Assembly: GCA_903821605.1 (NCBI GenBank)
Contig: CAIJLZ010000007.1
Location: 124,001 to 188,000, forward strand
Origin: an uncultured Sphingomonadales bacterium
GTDB lineage: Bacteria; Pseudomonadota; Alphaproteobacteria; Sphingomonadales; Sphingomonadaceae
Length of the DNA stretch: 64,000 bases
Direction: 5' to 3'
Shown here: piece after piece, positions 7,264-17,034 of the stretch
Layout of the letters: every line of letters starts with the position of its first letter
Numbering within the stretch: the first letter of the stretch is position 1
Notes under the pieces: generated by a model
What the model was told of the DNA's origin: nothing
The model's input: only the letters and a program-made list of their open reading frames with translations
The model's database searches: none
Program-made: the position numbers and the translations under genes

Positions 7264-9962
7264 GCCTGTTCCTGTGATTCGGGTTCCTGATCGACAAATC
7301 CCTGCCAGATCGCTGCCACGCTTTGCCGCGCCTCGTCATAATCGGCAAGCAGGCTTTCCCAGTCCGGCTTGTCGCAGGCGCGCGCGACGACCGGTTTGGC
7401 CGCCGCTGGCACATTGTTGCTATCGGGGGCGATCAGCCGCAGCGTGACCAGCATCCGCGCCAGCAGTCGATGCTGGCCGATGATTGTTGTGGGCAGTAGC
7501 CCGGCCCCGACCAGCGCGGCGAGCGCTTGCCCCAATATCGGGTTGATGCCGGTGCGGTGCGTCAGTTGCAGCAGATGGATGATGAATTCGAGATCGACCA
7601 GACCGCCCGGAATCAGCTTGACGTCGAGATCGCCCTTGGCGGGCTTGTGCTTCGCCATTTCGCGCCGCATGTTGACGATATCGGCCCGCAATTTCAGCGG
7701 GTCACGCGCCTGTTCCAGCGTCTGGTCGATGATCGCCTGCAACGCGGCACGGGCTGCTGGCGCACCGAAGATCGGCCGGGCGCGGCACAGCGCCATATGT
7801 TCCCACGTCCAGGCCTGATGCAGTTGATAGTCCCTGAAACTGTCGAACGTGACCGCCAGCAGACCCTGCGCGCCATTGGGCCGCAGCCGGGTGTCGACTT
7901 CATAAAGCGGGCCGGATGCGGTGTGCACCGACATGGCGCCGATGATCCGTTGCGATAACCGGTTGAAATATTGCGTTGCGCCGAGCGGCTTGCGGCCATC
8001 TGATTCGACCATGTGATCGCCGGTAAACAGGAAGACGAGGTCGAGATCGGATGCATGGGTCAGCGCCCCGCCGCCCAGCCGTCCAAGTGCGAGAATGACC
8101 AGTTCCCCGCCCGGCACCTTGCCATGCAGCGTCTCGAACTCGGCGATGGTGGCGGTGGCGAGCACCTGCAACGCGGCCTCTGCAATCCGGCTATAGCCTT
8201 GCGCCACCTCCATCGGATCGGATGCGCCTTCGACCAGTTGGACGCCAAGGGCGAAGCGTTCATCGCCGACTTGCTGGCGAACGCGGTCGAGCAGTTGTTG
8301 GTAATCCTCGTCTTTTTCGCCACTATCGCGGAACTTGGTGATGAGGTCGGCGCGCGAGGCGGTCGGTTCAAAGGCGCGGGCATCGATCAGCCCTTCCAGC
8401 AAGGCCGGACGCCGCGCCAGATCTTCAGCCAATGCGGGCGCCAGCCCAAGGATGTTGGCGAGCAGCTTGGCGAGCGCCGGGCGGGCCTCCAGCAGGCGGA
8501 ACAGATTGATCGCCGTTGGGATACGGGCGAGCAGATTGTCGAAACGGTTGATGGCCGCCGTCGGGTCTGGTGCTTTGGCCAGCGCAGCGAGGAGGTTCGG
8601 CAGCATCGCCTCGAACGCCGCCCGCCCGGCCGGGCTGCGCAAACAGCGGATGCGGTCGGTGCGCCAACTGGTGATGCGCGCGCGCGCGGCCTCGGGATCG
8701 GGAAAGCCCAATTCGGTGCAGCGGTCGAGCATCAGCTCCGGATCTTGGGTGAAACCGCCGTTGCCGTCATCGCTCAGGCTGTCATAAATCTGCCCCACCT
8801 GCCGGATGTGCGGCAATAATGAACCGAGCAGCGCGGCTTGATCCGGCAGGCCATGGAGCTTTGCCACATTGTCGAGCGCCTCGGCGCTGTCGGGCAGGCT
8901 ATGGGTCTGGCGATCATCCACCATCTGCAACCGATGTTCGATGGTGCGATAATAGAGATAGGCGTTGCGCAGCGTCGCCGCCTCTTCCGCCGGGATCCAC
9001 CCCTTTTCGGCCAGCGCCGCCAGCGCATCAATCGTCGCCGGGGTGCGCAGCACAGGGTCGCGCCCACCGTGAATCATCTGGTGGATCTGGGCGAAGAATT
9101 CGCATTCACGAATGCCGCCACGCCCGCGCTTCAGATCATAGCCGGGGCCGAATTGCTGACCCTGTGCATAATGGTCGCGGATGCGGTGAGAGATGCCCCT
9201 GATCTCGCTAATCGCCCCGAAATCGAGCGACCGTCGCCAGATGAACGGGCGCAATTGATCGAGGAAATACTGCCCGAGTTGCCGGTCGCCTGCGGCCGGT
9301 CGCGATCGGATGAATGCCGCGCGCTCCCATGGCAGGGCCATGGATTCATAATAATTGATCGCCGCTTCGACCGGCAGCGCGATCGGCGTGGCCTCTGGCG
9401 AGGGCCGTAGGCGCAAATCGACGCGAAACGCATAGCCATCGCCGGTGCGGGTCTGAAGCAGGTCGATCACCCGCTTGCCCAGCCGGACGGCGGCTTCCAC
9501 CGGCTCGTCGCGGTCGCGCCGGGGCAGGGTTTCCGGATCGAACAGGAAGATCGGGTCGATGTCGGACGAATAGTTCAGTTCGCGGCTACCATGTTTACCC
9601 AGCCCGATGATGGCGAAGCCGCGCGGCGCTTCGCCCGGCGTGCGCTCATGAAAGGCGCGGGTGAGGGCCTTGTCGAGCGCATGATCGGCGAAATCGGACA
9701 GGGTGTGGGTAATATCCTCAAAGCTTAACGCCCCGCCCAAATCGCCAATCGCGACGCATAAGGCGACCGTATCGCGCTCGCGTCGGAGCGAGACACCGAC
9801 ATCCTCAATCTCTGCTGCCTTGTCGCGCCCAAAGGCGAGCGCGCCCCAGATATCGCCGCTGGCCAGCCGGTCGGTCACCTCGGGCTGTTTTTCCATCAGG
9901 CGGCGGAGGAAGGGCGAATGGGCATCGGCGCGCTGAAGCGCGTTGGCAATATCGATGGTCAT
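7260..9962 (-). CDS. glnE: Bifunctional glutamine synthetase adenylyltransferase/adenylyl-removase
   Basis: A 900-residue enzyme that adds AMP to, or removes it from, glutamine synthetase in response to PII and glutamine. Both nucleotidyltransferase domains are visible: GLGKHGSRELNYSSDIDP (N-terminal, adenylyl-removing) and ALGRLGGGALTHASDLD (C-terminal, adenylylating), each followed by the GlnD-type regulatory helices. It is first in a glnE-bcp-DUF455 operon with overlapping starts, an unusual coupling of nitrogen control with a peroxidase. Divergent from hisN with only 51 nt between them. Confidence 0.95.
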   Translation of the reverse strand: MTIDIANALQRADAHSPFLRRLMEKQPEVTDRLASGDIWGALAFGRDKAAEIEDVGVSLRRERDTVALCVAIGDLGGALSFEDITHTLSDFADHALDKALTRAFHERTPGEAPRGFAIIGLGKHGSRELNYSSDIDPIFLFDPETLPRRDRDEPVEAAVRLGKRVIDLLQTRTGDGYAFRVDLRLRPSPEATPIALPVEAAINYYESMALPWERAAFIRSRPAAGDRQLGQYFLDQLRPFIWRRSLDFGAISEIRGISHRIRDHYAQGQQFGPGYDLKRGRGGIRECEFFAQIHQMIHGGRDPVLRTPATIDALAALAEKGWIPAEEAATLRNAYLYYRTIEHRLQMVDDRQTHSLPDSAEALDNVAKLHGLPDQAALLGSLLPHIRQVGQIYDSLSDDGNGGFTQDPELMLDRCTELGFPDPEAARARITSWRTDRIRCLRSPAGRAAFEAMLPNLLAALAKAPDPTAAINRFDNLLARIPTAINLFRLLEARPALAKLLANILGLAPALAEDLARRPALLEGLIDARAFEPTASRADLITKFRDSGEKDEDYQQLLDRVRQQVGDERFALGVQLVEGASDPMEVAQGYSRIAEAALQVLATATIAEFETLHGKVPGGELVILALGRLGGGALTHASDLDLVFLFTGDHMVESDGRKPLGATQYFNRLSQRIIGAMSVHTASGPLYEVDTRLRPNGAQGLLAVTFDSFRDYQLHQAWTWEHMALCRARPIFGAPAARAALQAIIDQTLEQARDPLKLRADIVNMRREMAKHKPAKGDLDVKLIPGGLVDLEFIIHLLQLTHRTGINPILGQALAALVGAGLLPTTIIGQHRLLARMLVTLRLIAPDSNNVPAAAKPVVARACDKPDWESLLADYDEARQSVAAIWQGFVDQEPESQEQA

Positions 9963-10013
9963 AGCTATGGCTTAGCGCAAATCATCTCCGATCAGAACAG
10001 GCTTTCATCCTTC

Positions 10014-10790
10014 ATGCGCCCCGAACACGATGCCGAACTCGCCCGCCAACTCGCCGATGCCGCCGGTGCTGCGATTCGTCCTTTCTTCCGTGCCCCGTTC
10101 GATCAGGAGCATAAGGACGACGCTTCGCCCGTGACCGAGGCTGATCGCGCTTCCGAACTGGCGATGCGCGCGATCATCGAACGCGAGCGCCCGAATGATG
10201 GCATTATCGGCGAGGAATATGGCGAAAAGCCCGGCACATCGGGGCGCATCTGGGTGCTCGACCCGATTGATGGCACCCGTAGCTTCATTGCCGGGCGGCC
10301 GATCTTCGGCACCTTGGTTGCCTTGTTGCAGGATGGTTGGCCGGTGTTGGGCGTGATCGATCAACCGATCTCGGGCGAACGCTGGCTTGGCCAGATGGGC
10401 AAGCCGACCCTGTTCAATGGCCAGCCGGCCAAGACTCGGCGCTGCCGCGATCTCAAGGACGCCATTCTGGCCACCACCGGCCCGCAATATTTCAGCCAGC
10501 ACAAGGCCGAGCATTTCTCGCAAATGGCGATGGGGTGCCGCGACACGGTCTGGGGCGGCGATTGCTATAATTACGCGCTGCTCGCCTCAGGCCATATCGA
10601 TCTGGTCGTCGAATCCGGGCTCAAGCTCCATGACATCGCGGCGCTGGTGCCGGTGGTTGAAGGCGCGGGCGGGTTGATGTGCGATTGGCAGGGCCACCCG
10701 CTAACGCAAGACAGCGAAGGCGACGTGATCGCCCTTGGTGACCCGGCGCGCCTCGATGATGTGCTGGAGGCGCTGGCCTGCGGTCACTGA
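10014..10790 (+). CDS. hisN: Inositol-monophosphatase family, histidinol-phosphatase type
   Basis: A 258-residue Mg-dependent phosphatase. Motifs: GEEYG (66-70), DPIDGTRSFIAG (83-94) and WGGDCYNYALLASGHIDLVVE, where the Asp of GGDCY completes the metal site. The GGDCYNY version is typical of HisN-like histidinol-phosphate phosphatases, the last phosphatase step of histidine synthesis, rather than SuhB. Start MRPEHD is chosen because the longer ORF from 9918 overlaps glnE and its extension is not family-like; no strong ribosome site is present. Confidence 0.85.
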   Translation: MRPEHDAELARQLADAAGAAIRPFFRAPFDQEHKDDASPVTEADRASELAMRAIIERERPNDGIIGEEYGEKPGTSGRIWVLDPIDGTRSFIAGRPIFGTLVALLQDGWPVLGVIDQPISGERWLGQMGKPTLFNGQPAKTRRCRDLKDAILATTGPQYFSQHKAEHFSQMAMGCRDTVWGGDCYNYALLASGHIDLVVESGLKLHDIAALVPVVEGAGGLMCDWQGHPLTQDSEGDVIALGDPARLDDVLEALACGH

Positions 10791-10800
10791 GCCAGGCGGC

Positions 10801-11541
10801 TCAAGACACCCGCATCGGCGACAGATCAACGCCGGGGCCACTGGCTTCGCGCCAGAAGAAGCGGTCGAACGTTTCTTGCGTCGCGGTGGCGATGTGGCTG
10901 GCATCATCGGCGACGAATTTCTTCATCATCTGATCGGCCTCCTGCACCGCCGGGCGGGCCTCGATCCGATCCATCCAGCCCCGCAAATGTGGCAGCTCGG
11001 CCCAGTCCATGCCGTGCCGCTCGCCATAAAGCGTCCATGGATAGGTCGCGATGTCGGCGATGGAATAGCCATAATCCGCCAGCCATTCGCGCTTGGCCAG
11101 TTCGGCATCGAGCAGGCGATAGAGCCGCGCCGCCTGTTCGCGATAGCGCTTGCCGGCGTAGCTTTGGGCATGTTCGGGGGTGATCAGAAAGTGATTATGC
11201 TGGCCGAAGATCGGGCCGATATTGCCCATTTGCAGCATCAGCCATTTCATCACCTGATACCGACCCGGGCCATGGGTCGGGAGCAGATCCGGACGGCCAT
11301 AGGCTTCCGCCAGATAGATGAGGATGGCGCCCGATTCGAAGATCGGGTCGCCCTTTGCGGGGCCTTCCGGGTCGACCAGCACCGGCACGCGGCCGAGCGG
11401 GTTCAAGGCGAGAAATGCGGGTTCGAACTGCGCGCCGTTCAGCACCGCAACGTAATGCTGGCTATAGGGCAGATCGAGTTCCGCCAGCAGGATCGCGACC
11501 TTGCGTACATTAGGGCTACCGCAGCCATAGAGTTCGATCAT
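10801..11541 (-). CDS. Glutathione S-transferase family protein
   Basis: 246 residues: thioredoxin-fold N-terminal domain (IELYGCGSPNVRKVAILLAE, NPLGRVPVL, ESGAILIYLAE) and an all-helical C-terminal domain. The pattern resembles YfcG/Ure2p-like disulfide-bond oxidoreductases, using a backbone or Ser/Asn rather than Tyr for glutathione. Start MIELYG is set by GGAAG 5 nt upstream. Convergent with hisN (10-nt gap) and divergent from queC. The substrate is unknown. Confidence 0.85.
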   Translation of the reverse strand: MIELYGCGSPNVRKVAILLAELDLPYSQHYVAVLNGAQFEPAFLALNPLGRVPVLVDPEGPAKGDPIFESGAILIYLAEAYGRPDLLPTHGPGRYQVMKWLMLQMGNIGPIFGQHNHFLITPEHAQSYAGKRYREQAARLYRLLDAELAKREWLADYGYSIADIATYPWTLYGERHGMDWAELPHLRGWMDRIEARPAVQEADQMMKKFVADDASHIATATQETFDRFFWREASGPGVDLSPMRVS

Positions 11542-11685
11542 GTCGCTTCCATTCTCCATCCCGTTTTGCTTGGGGGCCAATGCACAACTTGTGGTGCGCC
11601 GGGTCAAGCTGCCCAAGCTGTCAGGTGGGATGTGGCCGGCGGGCAAAAACTTGCCTCGCCCGGCCAATCGGTCTAGCGGCCCGGC
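11542..11685. other. Divergent promoter region GST/queC
   Basis: 144 nt. An imperfect GC-rich hairpin (GGCCGGCGGGCAA against TTGCCTCGCCCGGCC, about 11631-11667) lies in the queC leader. It does not look to me like a known preQ1 riboswitch. Confidence 0.3.
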
Positions 11686-12369
11686 ATGAGCAAGAAAGCG
11701 GTCATTCTCCTGTCAGGCGGCCTCGATTCGCTGGTGGTCGGTGGGCTCGCGCGCGAGGCGGGCTATTCGCTGCTGGCCTTGTCGGTGGCCTATGGCCAGC
11801 GCCACGCCTGTGAACTAGACGCGGCCAGCCGGGTCGCAGCGCATCTCGGGGTCGAGCGGCACATCGTTCTGCCGATGGACCTGCGCGGCTTTGGTGGCTC
11901 GGCGCTGACCGATGACATCGACGTGCCCAAGACTGGGGTCGAAGACGGGGCGATCCCCGTGACCTATGTCCCGGCGCGCAACACGATCTTCCTCTCGCTT
12001 TGTCTCGGCTGGGCCGAGGCGGCGGGGGCGCGTGACTTGTTCATCGGTGTCAATGCGCTCGATTATTCGGGCTATCCCGATTGCCGCCCGGCTTTTGTCG
12101 AGGCGTTCGAGCAGCTCGCCAATATCGCCACCAAGGCGGGGGTCGAGGGTGATCGCTTCACCCTGCATGCCCCGCTGCTCCATCTCGGCAAGGCGGAAAT
12201 CGTGCGTGAAGGCGCGCGACTCGGGCTCGACATGGGGCTGAGCTGGTCTTGCTATGATCCGACGCCTGAGGGCGAACATTGCGGCCTGTGCGACAGTTGC
12301 CGCCTGCGCCATCAGGGTTTTCTGGATGCGGGCGTGCCCGATCCGACGCGTTACAAGTTGCTGCCATGA
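11686..12369 (+). CDS. queC: 7-cyano-7-deazaguanine synthase
   Basis: 227 residues. QueC makes preQ0 from 7-carboxy-7-deazaguanine, ammonia and ATP on the queuosine path. The PP-loop SGGLDS (10-15) binds ATP, and the C-terminal cysteines [10 protein letters not shown] together with an upstream Cys bind zinc. Its stop overlaps the start of queE (ATGA), forming a two-gene operon. queD and queF are not in the window. Confidence 0.95.
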   Translation: MSKKAVILLSGGLDSLVVGGLAREAGYSLLALSVAYGQRHACELDAASRVAAHLGVERHIVLPMDLRGFGGSALTDDIDVPKTGVEDGAIPVTYVPARNTIFLSLCLGWAEAAGARDLFIGVNALDYSGYPDCRPAFVEAFEQLANIATKAGVEGDRFTLHAPLLHLGKAEIVREGARLGLDMGLSWSCYDPTPEGEHCGLCDSCRLRHQGFLDAGVPDPTRYKLLP

Positions 12370-12998
12370 CCTATGCCGTCAAAGAGATTTTCCTCACCCT
12401 TCAGGGCGAGGGGCGGCAGGCGGGGCGGCGCGCGGTGTTCCTGCGCTTTGCCGGCTGTAATTTATGGACCGGGCGGGAAGCGGATCGGGCCAAGGCGGTT
12501 TGCCAGTTTTGCGACACGGATTTCGTCGGCACCGATGGCGAGGGCGGGGGCAAATTTGCCTCGGCCGAGGCGCTGGCCGACCGGGTCGCGACCCTATGGG
12601 GCGACGGCGAGGATTATCGCCTGATCGTGATCACCGGGGGCGAACCGCTGCTCCAGTTGGATGCGCCGTTGATCGAGGCGCTGCACGCGCGCGGCTTTCA
12701 GGTCGCGGTGGAGAGCAATGGCACGATTGCCGCCCCGCCCGGTATCGACTGGCTGTGCATCAGCCCCAAGGCGGGTTCCGATATCGTCCAGCGCACCGGC
12801 GATGAATTGAAGCTGGTCTGGCCGCAAGCGGGCATCGACCCCGCCGATATCGAACAATGGGGCTTTGTCCATTTCCTCGTCCAGCCGATGGATGGGCCGG
12901 ATCGCAAGGTCTCTGAACAGGCCGCGATCGAGCTTGTCATGGTGCGGCCGCGCTGGCGGCTAACCACCCAGACCCACAAGATGCTGGGCTTGCAATAA
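12366..12998 (+). CDS. queE: 7-carboxy-7-deazaguanine synthase (radical SAM)
   Basis: 210 residues. QueE makes the deazaguanine ring from carboxytetrahydropterin, one step before QueC. The cluster motif is C-x14-C-x2-C (FAGCNLWTG...[10 protein letters not shown]), the extended spacing known in some QueE enzymes instead of the classic CxxxCxx[11 protein letters not shown] is the SAM-binding GGE motif. The start ATG at 12366 overlaps the queC stop. Confidence 0.95.
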   Translation: MTYAVKEIFLTLQGEGRQAGRRAVFLRFAGCNLWTGREADRAKAVCQFCDTDFVGTDGEGGGKFASAEALADRVATLWGDGEDYRLIVITGGEPLLQLDAPLIEALHARGFQVAVESNGTIAAPPGIDWLCISPKAGSDIVQRTGDELKLVWPQAGIDPADIEQWGFVHFLVQPMDGPDRKVSEQAAIELVMVRPRWRLTTQTHKMLGLQ

Positions 12999-13002
12999 GC
13001 GG

Positions 13003-13881
13003 TCAGGGCGCGGCCGTCATCGGTGGCAATAGCATCTGCGGGTCGATCCGCTCGTCTTGCCATTTCATGCCCCAATGGAGATGTGGCCCGGTCGAGCGCC
13101 CACTGGTGCCGATTGCGCCTAGCACCTGCCCGCGCGTCACATGGTCCCCGACTTTCACATCGATGCGGGAGAGGTGGAGAAAGGCCGAGGTCAGGCCCAT
13201 GCCATGGTCGATCATCAGCAAATGGCCCTCCAATGTGAAGGGCGTATCGACCGCCGCGAGGATCACGACGCCGTCAGCCGGGGCGGCGATCATTGTGCCG
13301 GTCGGCCGGGCGATATCGACCCCGCCATGATAACTGCCTGCCACGCCCTGATAGATGCGCTGCGAGCCGAAAACGCCGCTGATCCGGCCGGTGACGGGCC
13401 ACATCAAGGGTTGCCGCCAGCCATTGCTGCTGGGTCGGATCGCGCGGGCGGCCTCAATCTGCTGGAGTTCGCCAGCACGGATGCGCTGATAATCCTCGTC
13501 GGGAATCGCGGGTGGGCGCATCGGCGTGTCGACCTGTTCGATCCGCCATTGATGCGGCGCGATGGTCAGGACTTTGGTGATGTGCCGCCCGTCTGCCAGC
13601 GTCGCGATCAGCATGGCCTCAGCCGGGGCATCGCGACCAAAGCCGATCAGGAAGCGACCATCAGGGGCGATATCGACCGGCTTGCCGTCAAGCATGAGGC
13701 TGAGCGTCCCACTGGGCACGGTGCCGGTGGCCGTGCCGCCTTGTTCGATCCGGCCAGTGAGCAACATGTCGCTCAAGGCTATTTCGGATGGTGCGGGTGG
13801 CACCATGGGCGCGGCCAGACAGGGGCTGATCAGCAGCAGCGGCAACAGGGCAAAGACCCGGTGCCACATGCCGTCGATCAC
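13003..13881 (-). CDS. Exported M23 family metallopeptidase
   Basis: 292 residues with a cleavable signal peptide (about 1-24, ALLPLLLISPCLAAP), a middle beta-rich domain and a C-terminal LytM domain. Zinc ligands: HGGVD, FLHLS and HLHWG. It probably trims peptidoglycan. Last gene of xseA-DUF2093-M23; the GTG start overlaps the DUF2093 stop as GTGA, with an ATG 12 nt further in as alternative. The 4-nt gap to the queE stop leaves no room for a terminator. Confidence 0.9.
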   Translation of the reverse strand: MIDGMWHRVFALLPLLLISPCLAAPMVPPAPSEIALSDMLLTGRIEQGGTATGTVPSGTLSLMLDGKPVDIAPDGRFLIGFGRDAPAEAMLIATLADGRHITKVLTIAPHQWRIEQVDTPMRPPAIPDEDYQRIRAGELQQIEAARAIRPSSNGWRQPLMWPVTGRISGVFGSQRIYQGVAGSYHGGVDIARPTGTMIAAPADGVVILAAVDTPFTLEGHLLMIDHGMGLTSAFLHLSRIDVKVGDHVTRGQVLGAIGTSGRSTGPHLHWGMKWQDERIDPQMLLPPMTAAP

Positions 13882-14078
13882 AGGCCGAGCGCTGCCTTGG
13901 TTGCGAGTTCGGGCGAAGCATATGGCTCTTGCTTCGCCACGCTCCAGTAGCGCAGGTCTTCCAGCGCAATCGGTTCGCCCGATACGGCGCAGACAACATG
14001 GTCGCCATGGCTGAGCAGTCGGAAATTATTGGCCATATAATGGACCTTGGCAGGGCGGGATTCAGCGGACATCAGCAT
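13878..14078 (-). CDS. DUF2093 small protein
   Basis: 66 residues, matching the short alphaproteobacterial DUF2093 family (VHYMANNFRLLSHGDHVVCAVSGEPIALEDLRYWS). The look of a small beta-rich domain with one Cys suggests ligand or nucleic-acid binding, but no function is known to me. It lies between xseA (39 nt away) and the M23 gene (4-nt overlap). Neither ATG (14078, 14072) has a good ribosome site. Confidence 0.8.
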   Translation of the reverse strand: MLMSAESRPAKVHYMANNFRLLSHGDHVVCAVSGEPIALEDLRYWSVAKQEPYASPELATKAALGL

Positions 14079-14117
14079 GGGAGGGGGAAACCTGTGCAGG
14101 AGAAACGGAAGTTGGAC

Positions 14118-15557
14118 CTAGAATAGCGACGGCTGTTCGGCTTTTCCAGTCCCGCCGGATTTGCCACCCGGTTGATCGGTGCGGACATCGACCGCGCCGT
14201 CCGCGAAATGTAGCTTCATCCGGCCCGCCTTTTTCGCCTGTGCGGCGGTGGTGACGGCATGGCCGTCCGGCCCTTCGACCCGCGCATAGCCGCGCTCCAG
14301 CACGCGGTCGGGGCTGAGCGAAGTGGCCAGTCGCCACAGCGCGTCAAGCCGCTGGCGATCGCGGTCGATGCGCTGGATCAGGGCCTGTGGCTTGGGCGAG
14401 GTGGCCGCAAGCCGGGTCTGGGCCTGATCGATCCGGGCATGCAGCAAGGCGGGGCGGAGTGCGCCTGCCAGCCGGTCGAGTTCGCCCTTGGCCCGCAGCG
14501 TGCGGTTATGCAGGGCGCGCGGCAAGCGGTCGGCCAGATCGTCGAGCCGCTGCTGTTTCTGTTCAATCACCCGTTCGGGCGGTGGCAACAGGCGCGATAA
14601 TGCGGCGAGCCGTTCCCGCGCCCGTTCTTGATCGCGCCAGATCGCCCGGCTGGCACGCAGGCCCAGCTCGCGGGTCAGGGCGGAAAGTTCGGCCAGCACC
14701 GGCACCGCGATTTCGGCGGCTGCGGTGGGTGTCGGCGCACGCACATCGGCGGCAAAATCGCACAAGGTCGTGTCGGTTTCATGCCCGACGGCGGAAATGG
14801 TCGGGATTTCGCTATCCGCCACGGCGCGGACGACGATTTCCTCGTTGAACGCCCACAGGTCTTCAATTGATCCGCCGCCGCGCGCGACGATCAACAGATC
14901 CGGGCGCGAGATTGGCCCGCCGGGCGCCAGTTCGTTGAAACCGCGCACCGCCGCCGCCACTTGCGCCGCCGCCCCTTCGCCCTGCACCAGCACCGGCCAG
15001 ACGATCACCCGGGTCGGGCAGCGATCGGCCAAGCGATGAAGAATATCGCGGATCACCGCTCCGGTGGGCGACGTTACGACGCCGATGACGCGGGGCAGAT
15101 AGGGCAAGACCTGTTTGCGTTCGGGCGCGAATAGCCCTTCGGCGGCCAACTGGCGCTTGCGCTGTTCCAGCAGTGCCATCAGCGCGCCGGCGCCTGCAAT
15201 TTCCATCCGGTCGGCGACGATTTGATATTTGGAACGGCCGGGATAGGTGGTGAGCTTGCCGGTCGCGACGACTTCCAGCCCGTCTTCGGGGCGGAACGGC
15301 AGGCGGGACACATTGCCCTTCCACATCACGCCGTCGAGCAGCGCATTCTCATCCTTGAGCGCGAAATAAAAATGACCCGAGGCGGCGCGCTTCACGCCCG
15401 ATAATTCGCCGCGCACGCGGACGAGGCCGAAACGATCCTCGACGCTGCGCTTAAGCGCGAACGACAATTCCGAAACGCTGAGCGCGGGTGCGTTGTCCCC
15501 GGGCGCGGCTTCGGCTAACAGCCGTCCGGGTTCCTCATTGTCAGAAAGATCGTTCAT
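14118..15557 (-). CDS. xseA: Exodeoxyribonuclease VII large subunit
   Basis: 479 residues. XseA with XseB cuts single-stranded DNA from both ends in repair. The N-terminal OB-fold ([29 protein letters not shown]) precedes the catalytic domain ([61 protein letters not shown]) and a long coiled-coil region. The C-terminal tail is Lys/Gly-rich. Its start codon overlaps that of divergent purD by 2 nt; AGGA lies 5 nt upstream, inside purD. Confidence 0.95.
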   Translation of the reverse strand: MNDLSDNEEPGRLLAEAAPGDNAPALSVSELSFALKRSVEDRFGLVRVRGELSGVKRAASGHFYFALKDENALLDGVMWKGNVSRLPFRPEDGLEVVATGKLTTYPGRSKYQIVADRMEIAGAGALMALLEQRKRQLAAEGLFAPERKQVLPYLPRVIGVVTSPTGAVIRDILHRLADRCPTRVIVWPVLVQGEGAAAQVAAAVRGFNELAPGGPISRPDLLIVARGGGSIEDLWAFNEEIVVRAVADSEIPTISAVGHETDTTLCDFAADVRAPTPTAAAEIAVPVLAELSALTRELGLRASRAIWRDQERARERLAALSRLLPPPERVIEQKQQRLDDLADRLPRALHNRTLRAKGELDRLAGALRPALLHARIDQAQTRLAATSPKPQALIQRIDRDRQRLDALWRLATSLSPDRVLERGYARVEGPDGHAVTTAAQAKKAGRMKLHFADGAVDVRTDQPGGKSGGTGKAEQPSLF

Positions 15558-16839
15558 GAATGTCCTGCTGATCGGATCGGGTGGCCGCGAACATGCGCTG
15601 GCATGGAAGCTGGCGCAATCCCCGATGCTCGATACCCTCTATGCTGCGCCGGGCAACCCCGGAATTGCGGATTTTGCCACTTTGTCCGATCTCGACGTGA
15701 CAAACCACCGGGCGGTGATCGATTTTTGCGCCACCCATCAGATCGGCCTTGTCATGGTCGGGCCAGAAGCGCCGTTGGTCGATGGCCTGGGCGATTCGCT
15801 GCGCGCGGCGAATGTGCCGGTGTTTGGCCCGGGCAAGCTTGCGGCGCAGCTTGAAGGCTCCAAGGGCTTCACCAAGGATCTTTGCACCCGCGCCGATATT
15901 CCGACCGCAGGCTATGCCCGTCATGACAATAAGGCAGCGGCGCTGGCCGACCTCGTACGTTTCGGCGTGCCCGTCGTGATCAAGGCCGATGGTCTGGCCG
16001 CTGGCAAGGGCGTGATCATCGCCGAGACCCACGCAGAGGCGGTGGACGCGATTGAGGATATGTTCGGCGGCGGCTTTGGCACGGCGGGCGCATCGGTTGT
16101 GATCGAGGAATTCATGACTGGCGAGGAAGCGAGCTTCTTTGCACTGACGGACGGGACCAACGTGCTGGCCTTCGGCTCGGCACAGGATCACAAGCGGGTG
16201 GGTGACGGCGATGTCGGCCCAAATACCGGCGGCATGGGGGCCTATAGCCCGGCCCGTGTGCTGACGGTAGACCTTGAAGCGCAGGTGATGGACCGCATCA
16301 TCCGCCCGACGGTCAGCACGCTTGCCGCCGAGGGCATGCCCTATGTCGGCGTGTTGTTCGCGGGGTTGATGCTGACCGCGCAGGGACCGAAGCTAATCGA
16401 ATATAATGCGCGGTTTGGCGATCCCGAATGCCAGGTGCTGATGCTGCGGTTGACCGACGACCTGCTGCCGATCCTGCTGGCGGCGGCCAAGGGCGAACTC
16501 GACCGTATCGCGCCGCTGCAGTTCGACCCGCGCGTCGCGCTCACCGTCGTGATGGCGGCGAAGGGCTATCCCGGCACGCCGGAAAAAGGCGGGGCGATTA
16601 ACGGCCTTGATGCCGTCAGCGGCGATGACCTTGTGGTTTTTCATGCGGGCACGGCGCTGAACAACGGGCAATTGGTCGCCAATGGCGGGCGGGTGTTGAA
16701 CGTCACGGCACGCGCGGCCAGTGTCTGTGCGGCGCAGGCGGCGGCTTATGCGGCGGTCGATGGCCTCGACTTCGCCACCGGCTTCTGCCGCCGCGATATC
16801 GGCTGGCGGGAAGTCGCACGCGAACGCGGCGAGGGGTAA
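15556..16839 (+). CDS. purD: Phosphoribosylamine-glycine ligase
   Basis: 427 residues, ATP-grasp enzyme for step two of purine synthesis (phosphoribosylamine plus glycine to GAR). The N-terminal [19 protein letters not shown], the ATP-grasp loop ([18 protein letters not shown]) and [12 protein letters not shown] are all typical. The start ATG at 15556 shares two bases with the xseA start on the other strand. Only a weak AGAAAGA precedes it. Confidence 0.96.
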   Translation: MNVLLIGSGGREHALAWKLAQSPMLDTLYAAPGNPGIADFATLSDLDVTNHRAVIDFCATHQIGLVMVGPEAPLVDGLGDSLRAANVPVFGPGKLAAQLEGSKGFTKDLCTRADIPTAGYARHDNKAAALADLVRFGVPVVIKADGLAAGKGVIIAETHAEAVDAIEDMFGGGFGTAGASVVIEEFMTGEEASFFALTDGTNVLAFGSAQDHKRVGDGDVGPNTGGMGAYSPARVLTVDLEAQVMDRIIRPTVSTLAAEGMPYVGVLFAGLMLTAQGPKLIEYNARFGDPECQVLMLRLTDDLLPILLAAAKGELDRIAPLQFDPRVALTVVMAAKGYPGTPEKGGAINGLDAVSGDDLVVFHAGTALNNGQLVANGGRVLNVTARAASVCAAQAAAYAAVDGLDFATGFCRRDIGWREVARERGEG

Positions 16840-16878
16840 GGGCCTCGGGGAATGGCCTGTGCTGGGGAGTGGCAGGCT

Positions 16879-16997
16879 GGACCCTGAAACAAGTTCAGGG
16901 TGACGAATGAGGGGCCGGGGAGGCTTGCGCTGTCCGCTCGCACTTCGTCACCTACCCCCATTCTTGCCCTCGTCACCCTGAACTTGTTTCAGGGTCC
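16879..16997. repeat. Nested 27-nt inverted repeat pair
   Basis: A 27-nt unit at 16879-16905 and its exact reverse complement at 16971-16997, separated by 65 nt. Each unit is itself a dyad: ACCCTGAA-5 nt-TTCAGGGT (16881-16901 and 16975-16995). I recall this sequence as a recurrent intergenic repeat in sphingomonads. It lies between the convergent purD and GST genes and may fold into a large cruciform or RNA hairpin that protects or ends both messages. Confidence 0.8.
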
Positions 16998-17034
16998 CTT
17001 GTCAAATAGCATGGCATGACGAGGGGAGCAGCCG

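Noticed and set aside
11542-11685. Possible preQ1 riboswitch before queC
   Set aside because: The leader has a GC-rich imperfect hairpin but no preQ1-type short stem with an A-rich tail.
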